A stretch of 64,000 nt of DNA from Alentia gelatinosa. Lineage: Eukaryota; Annelida; Polychaeta; Phyllodocida; Polynoidae. Of the stretch, positions 20,007 to 30,600 are shown piece after piece (position 1 is the first letter of the stretch; every line of letters starts with the position of its first letter). The stretch spans positions 24,667,626-24,731,625 of the forward strand of contig OX465589.1 in assembly GCA_950022655.1 (NCBI GenBank), given 5' to 3'. The notes beneath the pieces were generated by a model. That model ran no database searches. It was not told the origin of the DNA and worked only from the letters and a program-made list of their open reading frames with translations. Position numbers and translations under genes: made by a program.

Positions 20007-20750
20007 GGGCCCTGTTTTTTAGTCACGACATTTGTAACTTAGTATCTGCTGTCAGTGTGCTATAGAGATAAGATCTTAGAGGGGTTACGACACTTAGTGG
20101 GAATACGAGACTTAGGGAGGTAAAAGGTGTGTTATAGTCACGACACTCTGGACATGTCGTAACAAACTCGGAACTTCAGTTCCCGTAGGAATTAAGCGAT
20201 GAAATTTGAACACAAGTAAGGTATACATATAACCTATAATCATACCAAATATGAAGAAGCTTTCCGAAGATATAACAGTTTGAATCTTGTCATAGCAAAT
20301 AGTGCTCTGGTGGCCAGTGTGCCTAGCACTTCCCGCCGGCCTCCGGGGGAGACAAAAAGAACAGCCGAAACACCGCCGCAATACGGAGGGAGTGAAAAAG
20401 AACAGCGACCAACGCTAAGCACTGAGGGAGGGAAAAATTCAAACGCCGATAACTTTGGTACGCTACGGCCGATTTTCTTCATATTTGGAACGATTATAGG
20501 TTATATAGACCCCTTACTCGTGTTAAATTTCGTATGGGAAGCACAGGAAATCGACAGTGACGTTTTATAGAACTTAAGACAGTTCTATATGTGTCGTAAC
20601 TTCAGACAAATTTCGACAAGATCCCTTGATTCAACTTACGACCGTGTCTATAGCACACCCGCCATCTTGTGTCTTGAAAACACGCGTAAAATCTTGATCC
20701 GATCTCAGCTGATCGTAGACTTGCGATGTCGTGACTAAAAAACAGGGCCC
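20007..20750. mobile_element. Foldback element family A, copy 4
   Basis: Ends GGGCCCTGTTTTTTAGTCAC and GTGACTAAAAAACAGGGCCC, 744 bp. The centre has GCACTTCCCGCCGGCCTCCG, shared with copy 5 (36192) and, inverted, with family C at 14066. Confidence 0.85.
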
Positions 20751-20823
20751 TGGTTTAGATTCGATGATATATTTTAGATATATGCTGGCGTCGTTATATT
20801 TCACACATATGTAGATAATATAT

Positions 20824-21159
20824 TGTAATAATCAACAGACGCGGTAATTCAAGTGCCAACGGACAAGTTGTGGTCTTTATTGAACAAGCCTGCGGATACA
20901 ATTATCTAACGCGGTTCCTTAGCTAACCCCTTGGGATTCAGATGGGTCTGACAGGGAGAGGTGGCCACGCTTCAGAGCTGGCACAACCAGAATGCCCGCC
21001 CCGGGGCGGTGCGCTCACTTAAATACCCGGCGAGTGACGACGTCTCACGCCGAGTATCGGGCCCCCGCGAGAGTCCCCGAGACTCCCGCTGGTACCCCAC
21101 GAGCGCCCCGCCCCGGGGCACGGCCGCCCCCTCTCTCCCAGGCCCATCCAACCGCCACA
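20824..21159 (-). repeat. 3' LTR, copy 2
   Basis: 336 bp, identical by eye to the other three LTRs of this family in the window. Confidence 0.92.
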
Positions 21160-21167
21160 CCCTCCCC
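21160..21167 (-). other. Polypurine tract, copy 2
   Basis: GGGGAGGG on the minus strand directly before the 3' LTR. Confidence 0.7.
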
Positions 21168-21257
21168 GTACTATTCTAAAACCCCCCCGGCGGGCCAAAG
21201 GGCTCGAGAAACCCGGGGGGCGCCTCCCCCTCCCCCCGAACTCCGGAGGAGGAGACT

Positions 21258-21598
21258 TGCCTTAGGGGCCTACCGCGGGCCTTAAGGGCCGGGGGTGACC
21301 AGAAGGGTCCAAGAACCCCCCTCCCTTCTACCCTGAGGAACCCCCCGACCGGGGGTCCTCTGCCATAAGGGCCAACGAGTGGCGCGGGGCTGCCCCCAAA
21401 ACACGCCGGCCATAGGGGCCTGGGCCAGACGGGCCAAAACTAGGGGCCCCATAACGGGGTCCGACCAGAGGGGTCTTACCTGTAACGAGTCGAAAGGCAC
21501 GCAGAGAAACGTGCCGGCCATAAGGGCCAACCGAAACCGCAACACTAGGGTCCCCACAGCGGGGCCCGACCATAAGGGTCCTCTGCACCTTAAGGGTG
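21258..21598 (-). repeat. 13-bp motif array, copy 2
   Basis: The same array of about ten GRCCCYTWWGGYC-like near-palindromes as at 10588-10928, with identical spacing as far as I can see. Confidence 0.75.
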
Positions 21599-21641
21599 AA
21601 CTAAACTAACATGAACATGGGTCTGCCACGCCGGGCGCCCC

Positions 21642-21762
21642 CTAACTGGTGTCTTCCTTCGCTGGTCCCGCCGTCTGCGAATCCTGTGTCAGCATCTGTA
21701 AAAATAGAAAACAGGGGGAAACTTGTGAATTCCGGTGGCTTATGTCGGAGACCACCTCTTTC

Positions 21763-21808
<46 letters not shown>

Positions 21809-23858
21809 CATTTGCACCCTCCGGCCTACTACGGGGTCGCCCCAGTACCCCTCTACCAGCCTCATGGTCCGGCTCCCCCCCCTTCTCTCGGAGGACTTCT
21901 CCGGACCCCGGAAGACACCGGGGTTGACTACCCACCAGTGACAGACCAGATTACGCCCACGACTAGGTGAAGTGACATTCCCACATAACGATCAAGGTAG
22001 GACCTGTACTTACCCTGCGGTAGACGGTACGGCGCTCCCAGCGGACCTCAATGCTGCCATCCGGGCGGACGGCACATCGCGACGTCTGATCAGCCTCCAG
22101 CGCCACGTATCCCTCCCGTAGCAGTTCGGTGGGTTCGGCCCTCCGAGCCCAGACCTCCAACGGGGTAGCCGGCTCGCCCTCCCAGGGGAGGCTAACACCC
22201 CCGAGTTCGTCCGGTACGCGGGCGGTCCCCGGCCCCAGCAGACGCACATGGCTGTCGCCGTCCCACTGGGCGGTGACGGCCCTGACGGCCCCGTACGGCA
22301 GGTATGCGGGGTGCACCGTCACGCTGGACCGGATCAACTGTTCTCTCCTCCTCTGCCGCGAGGGGCCCGCCCGGGTGGGCTCTCGGTCTTCTCCCCCCTC
22401 CTCCGCCGACAACATTGACGGGGTCGCGGGCCGCGTGTCTGCGTTGTGCCTGTCCTCCGGGGCGGCTGGGGACGTCGGGGTTCCGACCGGCGGGGCACTG
22501 CTTCCCCCCGCGTCGGGTGTCGAGGCCGCCCGGGGCGTCGTCGGTATTCCCAACGCTCCTGCCGGTCTCGCCGGGGTCGCGGGCGCGTCGACGGCCGACA
22601 GTGGCATCGAGCTCGGGACCCGCGCGGGGTGCTCTCCGGAGCTTCCCGCCGCCGACCGCACCGGGGTCACTAACCGGGGGCGTCTGGTCTTTCCATCATC
22701 GGGGACCATCCTGTTGCCGGCGCTGCGCCCATCCTCTGCTGCTTCCGGGGAGTCCGGGGAGTCGGTCGAGGAGTCCGACGAGGAGCCCTCCTCACCGCTG
22801 GAAGAGTCTCCCTCCGCCGAGATGTTCCGACCGGGGGTAGGCGGGAGCGGGCTGCACTCGGCTGCCGGAGCCACCACGATGTCCCGTCCCGGGGTAGGCG
22901 GGGGGGGGCTGCACACCGCCGCCGCAGTCTCCGAGACCCGGGGCGGGGCCTGAGGCGCTGCCACCGCCACAGGCGTCCCTCTCTTGGTCGGCCGGTGCCG
23001 CGGTGAGCTGCGCCGGGTCGGGGGGGGCATCCTCGCCGCGTCCTTGTTGGGGATCCGTGTCCCAGCCCTCCCCCCCATCTCGTCCCGGGATGTAGAGGGC
23101 TGCGCGCCGGGTACCGCCACTCCAAAGGCCGCTCGTACGCGGGCCGCCGCCTCCTCGATAGCCCGGTGTCCCTTCAGGCCCAACTCCCCCGCCAGCTTGG
23201 AGAGGGCCATGACAGTCGCCGGGGACCACTGCTGGGTTGTTGGGGACGAGTCCAGGCCCCAGATCGCCGCAGTCTGCACCTTCCTCTTCTTGGCGGGCGT
23301 GCGGAGGAGGGGCTCGAGGACCGGCGACTGGAGCATCGCTTCCAACACCCCGGCGGCCTCCGTGACCTCCGCGTCCTCCCCCTCGCCGATCGATATGCCC
23401 GGGTCTGACAAGGTCGGCGTCACCGTCGGAGTGGCTGGGGTCGGGGGCGGTGTGGTCTCCCCGGCTCGCGGCGCCGTCAGCCCGCAAGACGATACTGCCG
23501 TCGTTGGGGCCACACCCGGGACCCCCCCCCGCTGTCCCTTCTCTACGGCAGTGGTCGACTCCGCCGAGCCCGCGCTGCTGGACTGGATGCGCGACTTCGA
23601 GCGCTGACGTTCGGCCGGGGGGAAGAACATATGGACCGCGTCCGGGATGCGCGTCGCGTCCCCCCCCCACGGGTGGTGGTGGCGTTCTAGATGTCGGAGG
23701 AAGTCATTCTTTCTCTTTTTCTGGAATTTATGGTCACAAACCGGGCAGGACCACCCCATGCAGTAGTCCTCATGCTTTGACTCGCGGTGGCGCTTCAGGC
23801 CGTCCGCCCTCTTGAAGGTTGCACCGCAGGTCGCGCAGTCGTGTTGTGCCGACGCCAT
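21642..23858 (-). CDS. ORF3 zinc-finger protein, copy 2, intact
   Basis: Unbroken reading from the ATG at 23858. Without splicing it is 631 codons, ending at 21963. With the candidate intron 21696-22013 removed it is exon 1 (615 codons, 22014-23858) plus exon 2 (17 codons, 21642-21695). Residues 1-65 contain two C2H2 zinc fingers; a long Pro/Ser/Asp-rich region with acidic serine runs follows, then a C-terminal block with VTVHPAYLPYG and RAEPTELLREGYVALE that I do not recognise. No membrane segment or signal peptide, so not an envelope protein. The start overlaps the end of pol by 64 nt in another frame. A nine-A run precedes the ATG. Likely a nucleic-acid-binding accessory protein; the target is unknown. 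Confidence 0.8.
21696..22013 (-). other. Candidate intron in ORF3, copy 2
   Basis: Same donor (GTAAGT) and acceptor (TTTTTACAG) as in copy 1, and it contains the A38-G9 tract (21755-21808). Phase 0. Confidence 0.65.
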
Positions 23859-26800
23859 TTTTTTTTGCTCTGATTCAGATCTCGCGATCTCTCGAACGCC
23901 GCGAGAACTGCCGAGATCCGCGGAACTCTCCTGTACGGGGGGGCGAACGTCACCCGGGATGGTAAAACAACTTCCGGCCCCGTGAGGCGGTGCCCCGGAG
24001 GTGTCCGGCGCAGCACGACAACTCGCCGTGGGGGCTGCCCGGCCTCCGGGGCCTCCCGGAGGCGTCGGTCGCAGTCTTCTTTGATGGCCGCTGCTATCTG
24101 CTGCGCCCGCCGGCGTGCCCTCTTCCTCCAGTTGCTTGTGCTACTTCCCCCTTGCGCTCCCCCCTCCGGGGGCAACACAGAATACTTGACCGTGGTCCCG
24201 GCGTCGGCCTGGAACCGGTCCCTTGCAAAGTATCCAGACGACATTCCGCGGTGTTGTCCTGACGCGTATACACCACCTGGTCCCGCGGGAGGGCGCACCT
24301 GTCGCACCCGATCCGGGTTGGGTGGCTCCCCCTTCAGGGCGTCAAAGTGCACTACCCGCTTGCGCCGTCCCATTTCGATGGCGTACACCGCCTCCCCGAT
24401 CCTCCCCGTGATTACCCAGGGCCCCGTCCACCATGACTGCAACTTCGGGGTAACTCCCACCCGGCGCTGAGGGTGGAAGTAGTAGACCCTAGACCCCACC
24501 TCGAACGGGGCCCCCCGTGCTCGGAGATCATGGTTCCGCCGTTGGCGGGCCACCGCCACCCCCAGGCATCGCCGCGCCCAATCGTGGGCCCGTTCCATTC
24601 CCTCGCGGAGGCGCCCTACGTACCCCTCCGGGGGTTCCGGGGCCGCGCCCCGGTCCTCCGACGGGGGGTACAAGAGGGCCAGAGGTGCTGCGGTCTCCCG
24701 GCCCAACATCATCCGGTTAGGCGTGACCCCGGTGGAGGCGTGCACGGAGGACCGATAAGCGCTCATAACGAAGGGCAGATGGCGGTCCCAGTCGCCCTGG
24801 TCCTCCCTCACGACAGCCGCCAGCAGATTCTCGATGGTGCGGTTAGCGCGCTCCACCAACCCATCGCTCTGCGGCCGAAATGCGCAGGTCCTGGTCTGAC
24901 TGATCCCCAATAACTCCGTAGTGCGCCGGAACAATTCCGACTGGAAGTTACGGCCCTGGTCCGAGTGAAGCACAGCAGGGGGTCCCAGGCGGCACACAAA
25001 GTGTTCCACAAAGGCTTGCGCCACCGTACCCGCCTCCTGGTTGGGAAGGGGCACCCCCTCCGCCCACTTCGTAAAGTAATCCATTATAACGAGGATATAT
25101 CGATTTCCCCCTTCACTCCGGGGCAGCGGACCCATGATGTCGAGGGCGGCCCTCTGCAGGGGCTCGCTCGTGGCTACATGGCCCATCGGCGCCCGGTGGG
25201 GCCCCGGGGGCCCTTTTCTCTTGAGACAGGCCACGCAGGCGGCGCAAAAAACTGCAACATCCTGCCGGAACCCCGGCCAATAATAGCTGGCCTGGCAGCG
25301 CCGGACCGTCCGGGTCCGACCCAGGTGGCCGGACAGGGGCGGGCCATGTAGGCTCTGGAGGATCTCCCGCCGCCGCTCACGTGGCACCGCTAGCTGAAAT
25401 ACCTTGTCGCCCCCCGGTACGTACCACCAGCGCCCCAGGAGGCCCTCCTGGAGCACCAGTCGGTCCCTCTGGGCCCACCATGTGCGTATCTCCGGGCCAT
25501 CCCCCTCCCCCGGTGGGTGCGGGGTTCCCTCCCCCAGCCATTCCCTCACCCGTTGCAGGTCCGGGTCGTTCCCCTGGTCGTCCTCCCAAGAGCGGGGCGA
25601 GATGTCCGGGGCTGCCCCGGACACCGTCGGGTCCCCGGGAGGCTCCGCTTCCAGTGCCCTGCCCCGAGACCTTGTGACCACAGCGCACCGTTGGGGTACG
25701 GGGGGCTGCATGCCACATTGTCGGCACGGCACCCGGGATAAACCGTCAGCGTTACCGTGCTGCCGTCCTGGGCGGTGCTCGATCTGGAGGTCATAGCACT
25801 CCATGATCTGCAGCCACCGCGCTACCTGGCCCACCGGCTCCCGAAGGCTCCGGAGCCACCTGAGCGCCGCGTGGTCCGTCCGCACCAGGACAGGCCGTCC
25901 GACCAAATAGTGGCGGAACTTGGCGAGGGCGAACATGATGGCCAACATTTCCTTTCTCGTAACGCAGTAATTGCGCTCTGGTTTGGTGAGGGTACGGCTA
26001 GCGTAGGACAGGACCCTCTCCAGCCCCCCTTGCACCTGTGAAAGTACTGCCCCCACCCCCCCGTCACAAGCGTCCGTGTCCACAATCAGTTTCCCATGCT
26101 CCCTGGGGTACCCCAGGACCGGAGCCTCTGTCAGTTTGGCCTTTAACCCCCGGAATGCGGCGTCGCAGCCCGGGGTCCACACGAATACTCGACCTTTATC
26201 CGCCAGGGAGGACAGGGGCTTAGCCAGCTCCGCGAACCCCGGGACGAAAGCACGGTAATACCCCGCAAGCCCGAGGAAGCTACGGACCTCCGAGACGTTC
26301 CGGGGCTCCGGCCACCCCTTGACCGCCTCCACTTTCGCGGGGTCAGTCGCGACTCCGGCCTCCGAGACTACATGCCCCAGAAACTGGACTTCTCTCCGGC
26401 CCAGCTGGCACTTGGACGGCTTGACCCTTAACCCTGCTTGTATCAGGCGGTCCAGTACCTCATCGAGGCGCCGGAGGTGCTCCTCAAAGTCCGGTGCAAA
26501 TATGATAATATCGTCGAGGTAGACCAGGCAGGTTGCCCATTGCAGGCCCTGCATGGCCACCTCCATTAGCCGCTCGAACGTTCCCGGGGCATTACATAGC
26601 CCGAACGGCATTACGCGATACTGGAAGAGGCCCCGGTGGGTAGTAAAGGCGGTCTTAGGACGGTCCGCCTCCTCCACTTCCACCTGCCAATAACCGCTGA
26701 CCAGGTCCAGGGTACTAAACCATCTGGACCCAGCCAGCGTGTCCAGCGAGTCGTCAACACGGGGCAGCGGGTAGGCGTCTTTGACCGTGACTGCGTTTAC

Positions 26801-28018
26801 ACGCCTATAGTCCACGCAGAACCGCACTGCCCCGTCTTTCTTGCGGACGAGGACGACCGGAGAGGCCCAAGGGCTCTGGGACGGCTCGATGACCCCCTCC
26901 TTCAACATCCTCTCTACCTCCACCCCTACCGTCTCTCGCCTATGTGGGGCCAGCCTCCGGGGCGGTTGTCTGATGGGCCCGGCTGTCCCTGTGTCAATAG
27001 TGTGGCGAACCAGGGTAGTGCGGCCCCGGTCCTCCGGAGAGAGCTGGAAGGCCCCCGCACGCCGCCCCAACAGGGCCCGCATAGCCGACCGCTCCCCCCC
27101 TCTTAGGTGGTCCACCAGCCCGTCCAGCACTTCCCCTCCTCTACAATCTCCGGCGGGGAGCGCCTCCACTATCCGGCAGGTATCGCCATCGAAATCTCTT
27201 CCGGAGGCGCCCTCCACCGGTTCCAGCACCCCCAACACCATACCCCGGTACACGGTCACAGCCGTAGGACCCAGGTTGAGGACCCGGACAGGGCACAGGC
27301 CCCCCTCTGGTTCCACCAAGCCCCGCCCCACACGGAACTCCGGGCGGTCCCGGCCCTCCAGAACCCCGGTCCCACAATTCCCCAACGATCCCTCCAATTC
27401 TCCCGTCAGCACCAGTTCGGACCTCCCTGGGATCACAGCCGCCCGGAGGTTCCGCACACGACGGCACTCCGCGGGGGGATCCCAGGTCAGCCTGCAGCGG
27501 CCCACGTCGACCGACATCCCCTGGTCCCGGAGGAACCCGGCCCCCAGGATGGCGTCGCTCCCCACATCAGCGATCACCCATTCCACCGGGGTAGACCGGG
27601 AAGCCCACTCCAGGGTGGCCCTGACTTTCCCCGTTATAGCTAGAGGCCTTCCATCCGCACAGGTGAGCGGCCCCCCGGCTTCCGTCACCTCCCCGGGGCG
27701 CCCATGTCGTTGCCACCATGCGAGGGAAAGGAGGTTCACCGTGGCCCCGGTGTCCACCAGCATCCACACCGGCCTTCCCCACACACGGCCTTCCACCCGG
27801 ATGCCCGGGCCCCCCCGCTCCCTCTCCCCCTGTAGTATGCAATCGGCTGTCCTCCCCCCCCTGACCTCCAACCCGCCGCCGGCGGAGGTCGGCCCTAGTT
27901 TTCCGGCGCCCCGGACCCGGAGCTCCCCTGCACCGGAGGAGCCGGCGACGACTCCGGCGCCGGCCTCCGCAACGGGCAGTTTATGCGTATGTGCCCCTCC
28001 TGTTTGCAATGAAAGCAT
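23795..28018 (-). CDS. pol: Pol polyprotein, copy 2
   Basis: 1407 codons from the ATG at 28018, and the better guide to the natural Pol length. Protease DTGA at residues 89-92, RT YLDD at 500-503, RNase H Asp647, and integrase Asp960, Asp1020, Glu1056 are all present, as in copy 1. After the integrase GPW module a basic tail rich in Arg runs to the stop. The last 47 or so residues come after a run of seven C (23937-23943 on the plus strand as G), where copy 1 has eight and changes frame. The end overlaps the ORF3 start by 64 nt. Pol overlaps gag by 124 nt in the -1 frame. Confidence 0.92.
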   Translation of the reverse strand: MLSLQTGGAHTHKLPVAEAGAGVVAGSSGAGELRVRGAGKLGPTSAGGGLEVRGGRTADCILQGERERGGPGIRVEGRVWGRPVWMLVDTGATVNLLSLAWWQRHGRPGEVTEAGGPLTCADGRPLAITGKVRATLEWASRSTPVEWVIADVGSDAILGAGFLRDQGMSVDVGRCRLTWDPPAECRRVRNLRAAVIPGRSELVLTGELEGSLGNCGTGVLEGRDRPEFRVGRGLVEPEGGLCPVRVLNLGPTAVTVYRGMVLGVLEPVEGASGRDFDGDTCRIVEALPAGDCRGGEVLDGLVDHLRGGERSAMRALLGRRAGAFQLSPEDRGRTTLVRHTIDTGTAGPIRQPPRRLAPHRRETVGVEVERMLKEGVIEPSQSPWASPVVLVRKKDGAVRFCVDYRRVNAVTVKDAYPLPRVDDSLDTLAGSRWFSTLDLVSGYWQVEVEEADRPKTAFTTHRGLFQYRVMPFGLCNAPGTFERLMEVAMQGLQWATCLVYLDDIIIFAPDFEEHLRRLDEVLDRLIQAGLRVKPSKCQLGRREVQFLGHVVSEAGVATDPAKVEAVKGWPEPRNVSEVRSFLGLAGYYRAFVPGFAELAKPLSSLADKGRVFVWTPGCDAAFRGLKAKLTEAPVLGYPREHGKLIVDTDACDGGVGAVLSQVQGGLERVLSYASRTLTKPERNYCVTRKEMLAIMFALAKFRHYLVGRPVLVRTDHAALRWLRSLREPVGQVARWLQIMECYDLQIEHRPGRQHGNADGLSRVPCRQCGMQPPVPQRCAVVTRSRGRALEAEPPGDPTVSGAAPDISPRSWEDDQGNDPDLQRVREWLGEGTPHPPGEGDGPEIRTWWAQRDRLVLQEGLLGRWWYVPGGDKVFQLAVPRERRREILQSLHGPPLSGHLGRTRTVRRCQASYYWPGFRQDVAVFCAACVACLKRKGPPGPHRAPMGHVATSEPLQRAALDIMGPLPRSEGGNRYILVIMDYFTKWAEGVPLPNQEAGTVAQAFVEHFVCRLGPPAVLHSDQGRNFQSELFRRTTELLGISQTRTCAFRPQSDGLVERANRTIENLLAAVVREDQGDWDRHLPFVMSAYRSSVHASTGVTPNRMMLGRETAAPLALLYPPSEDRGAAPEPPEGYVGRLREGMERAHDWARRCLGVAVARQRRNHDLRARGAPFEVGSRVYYFHPQRRVGVTPKLQSWWTGPWVITGRIGEAVYAIEMGRRKRVVHFDALKGEPPNPDRVRQVRPPAGPGGVYASGQHRGMSSGYFARDRFQADAGTTVKYSVLPPEGGAQGGSSTSNWRKRARRRAQQIAAAIKEDCDRRLREAPEAGQPPRRVVVLRRTPPGHRLTGPEVVLPSRVTFAPPYRRVPRISAVLAAFERSRDLNQSKKKWRRHNTTARPAVQPSRGRTA

Positions 28019-29454
28019 TTACGGGGGCCTGGGTTGGGCGGAACCTGCATCATCTGGCTCCGCAGCTTGCCCAGCTCCTCCTTAAGGGCAGCCATCTCCT
28101 CCGCCATGGAGCCCCCGGCCGCCCTTACCCGCCGGGACCCTCCCCGGTCCGTCTTCAGGTACGCCTCGGCCTCTAGGGCCGTGGATACTGCGTCACTCAT
28201 TGACCGGGGCTTGCTTTGGAAGATCCAGTGGCGGAGCTGCTCGTCCCGGAGACCCTCAACGAATCGATCACGACACATCGAATCGATCGTTGACGCATCC
28301 GCCTCCGGGTACGCCAATCTCGTTAGACGCCACACTTCCTCCCCGAAGAGCTGCAGCCCTTCTTCCGAGGACCTCTCCAGGTTGCGGAGGAGTGCCTTGT
28401 ACGTTTCCTGTTGATTCCTGGGCTGGAACCGTTTGTAGAGGGCCTCCCGGAGGCGGTCAAGCCCCCCTGGGGACCCAGGCCGGATACCGGGGAGGACCCG
28501 GCGGGCCAGCCCGGAGAGGGAGACCCCCAAGAACGTCCCGGCCTGGACCGAGTTCCACCCGTTGGCCGCAACGCACAGCTCAAAGTGGGCAATAAACTCC
28601 TCCAGGTTAGAGGTCCCGTCGTATTTTGAGGGCATCACCACTGGCTTAGGGGCCACAGCCCGGGGTACGATCCCATCCCCTCCGGAGGCGGGAATGTCGG
28701 GGGATGGGGCCTGACCCACCACCTCCGACTCCCCCCCTGCCTCTCGTGAGGAGGCCCAGGGCCACGCAGGGAGCGCCACCCCGGCGCCACCCCGGCTCAC
28801 AGGCGGAGCTGCCGTCCCCGAAATCCACGGGCCAGCCACTCCCCCGACCCCCCAGTCAGAAATCCCAGCCAGCAGTGGGGGGTTGCTCCGGGGCCTCGGT
28901 GCCCCCGGCCCCTCCCCAGACCCCCCGCCGACTCCAAACCTCCAGTCATGGCCCACCCCGGGGCCCTCCTCCGCACCCCTCCGGGGAGCCAGGTAGGCAT
29001 CGGGGCCCCCCCGGGGGTCCCGGGGCGGGAGAACGAGGCCCCGGAAGTCCGCAGCGCCCCGGGAGGTCAAGTCCCCGGGCCCGGTCCCAGCACCCTTCCA
29101 GTCCGACAACCCCGCCGCCGGTGAGGAGTCGCCCCGGGCCCCAGGCGTTCGACCGCCCCAGCGCCCCTCCTCCGGACCCCCCGGCAGAGCACAGGGGCCA
29201 TCCCGGGTGCGGTCCAAGGAAAGCTCCTCCACAGGCCCCCTAACCCCCTCCCCGGCGGACTGAACCCTAGCCCCCGCCAGGCCTCCTGACCCCCCCGGGG
29301 GGGGCAACGCCCCGGAGACCCCGGAGGGCGAGTCCCAGTCGCCGGACGCCTCCGGGGTCACAAGGAGGCCCGGGCGCCGGAGCAGGAGACCCTCTTCCCC
29401 GAGCTCGACCACGGAGCCCCGGACCCCGGCCCCCAGACGGTCTAGACCTTCCAT
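27895..29454 (-). CDS. gag: Gag polyprotein, copy 2
   Basis: 519 residues from the ATG at 29454. It differs from copy 1 at one visible residue in the low-complexity N-terminal part (Val instead of Ala, a CpG-to-TpG change). The capsid-like domain and the single CCHC knuckle are unchanged. The identical length and open frame support this ATG rather than an upstream TTG inside the LTR. Confidence 0.9.
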   Translation of the reverse strand: MEGLDRLGAGVRGSVVELGEEGLLLRRPGLLVTPEASGDWDSPSGVSGALPPPGGSGGLAGARVQSAGEGVRGPVEELSLDRTRDGPCALPGGPEEGRWGGRTPGARGDSSPAAGLSDWKGAGTGPGDLTSRGAADFRGLVLPPRDPRGGPDAYLAPRRGAEEGPGVGHDWRFGVGGGSGEGPGAPRPRSNPPLLAGISDWGVGGVAGPWISGTAAPPVSRGGAGVALPAWPWASSREAGGESEVVGQAPSPDIPASGGDGIVPRAVAPKPVVMPSKYDGTSNLEEFIAHFELCVAANGWNSVQAGTFLGVSLSGLARRVLPGIRPGSPGGLDRLREALYKRFQPRNQQETYKALLRNLERSSEEGLQLFGEEVWRLTRLAYPEADASTIDSMCRDRFVEGLRDEQLRHWIFQSKPRSMSDAVSTALEAEAYLKTDRGGSRRVRAAGGSMAEEMAALKEELGKLRSQMMQVPPNPGPRKCFHCKQEGHIRINCPLRRPAPESSPAPPVQGSSGSGAPEN

Positions 29455-29472
29455 ATGTCGGTAGAAGCACGA

Positions 29473-29486
29473 CACCGCTGCCACCA
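29473..29486 (-). other. Primer binding site, copy 2
   Basis: TGGTGGCAGCGGTG on the minus strand, one base from the 5' LTR; same tRNA-Leu match as copy 1. Confidence 0.75.
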
Positions 29487-29487
29487 A

Positions 29488-29823
29488 TGTAATAATCAAC
29501 AGACGCGGTAATTCAAGTGCCAACGGACAAGTTGTGGTCTTTATTGAACAAGCCTGCGGATACAATTATCTAACGCGGTTCCTTAGCTAACCCCTTGGGA
29601 TTCAGATGGGTCTGACAGGGAGAGGTGGCCACGCTTCAGAGCTGGCACAACCAGAATGCCCGCCCCGGGGCGGTGCGCTCACTTAAATACCCGGCGAGTG
29701 ACGACGTCTCACGCCGAGTATCGGGCCCCCGCGAGAGTCCCCGAGACTCCCGCTGGTACCCCACGAGCGCCCCGCCCCGGGGCACGGCCGCCCCCTCTCT
29801 CCCAGGCCCATCCAACCGCCACA
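29488..29823 (-). repeat. 5' LTR, copy 2
   Basis: 336 bp with TG...CA ends; carries the same TATA-like and AATAAA elements as the copy 1 LTR. Confidence 0.92.
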
Positions 29824-29827
29824 ATAT

Positions 29828-30600
29828 GAAATAATCAACCGCCAATAGCCAAAACAGACTCAATCAAAATGTCTGGATGAATAATTTCATCTAATTCCAT
29901 TTTGTTCTTCATGGAACGTTTTAGATAGGCCTATAATAAGACTGTCCATGAAGACCAATCCCCAAATTCCTTGATGTCTGCCTGGGGAATGCCAGCATGA
30001 TGTAATGCCGTGGCACCTCCCCTGCACAGAGAGTGCGAAGTAGTGCTCAACATTTAATCCACTTAACAGTAGAGAATTAATTAACATAGTTCACAATAAT
30101 TTATAAGTACCTCGTACAACCATACCATCCTTCATGAAGTAAATCAATTGATCAATTTTTTCTTATATGTGACCAACTCCAATAACCTAAAAACTTGGAA
30201 ATATATACAAAAAGGTGAATCTTTGATCCTTCTAAAGGGAATAGAATAAACTCTGTCACCGAACTTTTAATTTTTTATTATTATTATTATTTTCATATTG
30301 CAGTGTTTATTTAGACATCTGTTCACATATACAAGAAGTAATATCAACATCCGTTCGCATATGCAGGAAGTAATATTAACATAGTGATCAATCGTAGTAG
30401 TATTCCAATCATACTTTCAACTTTTTTAAGTATACAATGTAATACTTTAAATACTTTAACATAAACACCGCTTTTTTTTCTTTTTTATTCTCCTTGACAA
30501 GTGTGATAGTCTGAAGACATCGTTGAGCTCCAAGAAATGTTTTTGAGGCTTCATCCAGAAAAGTCGAGTTAGATTTATAGCATATGACGGGACAGGACAA
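29828..30600. other. AT-rich flank, nothing recognised
   Basis: AT-rich sequence with a TTA repeat near 30275-30290. No coding signature. A near-repeat, ACATCTGTTCACATATACA... and ACATCCGTTCGCATATGCA..., occurs at about 30318 and 30349. Confidence 0.4.

Larger units (their letters stand above)
20824..29823 (-). mobile_element. Ty3/gypsy-type LTR retrotransposon, copy 2, 9000 bp
   Basis: This is the reverse-oriented twin of 2361-11363. LTRs are 20824-21159 (3') and 29488-29823 (5'). A 4-bp ATAT duplication flanks it (20820-20823 and 29824-29827); the bases outside differ, so 4 bp is exact here. All three ORFs are open, so this copy looks potentially complete. The 3-bp length difference from copy 1 comes entirely from three G/C homopolymers. 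Confidence 0.95.

Noticed and set aside
22129..22953. 274-codon ORF opposite ORF3
   Set aside because: Antisense to the low-complexity region of ORF3; its composition mirrors the sense strand and no domain is seen.
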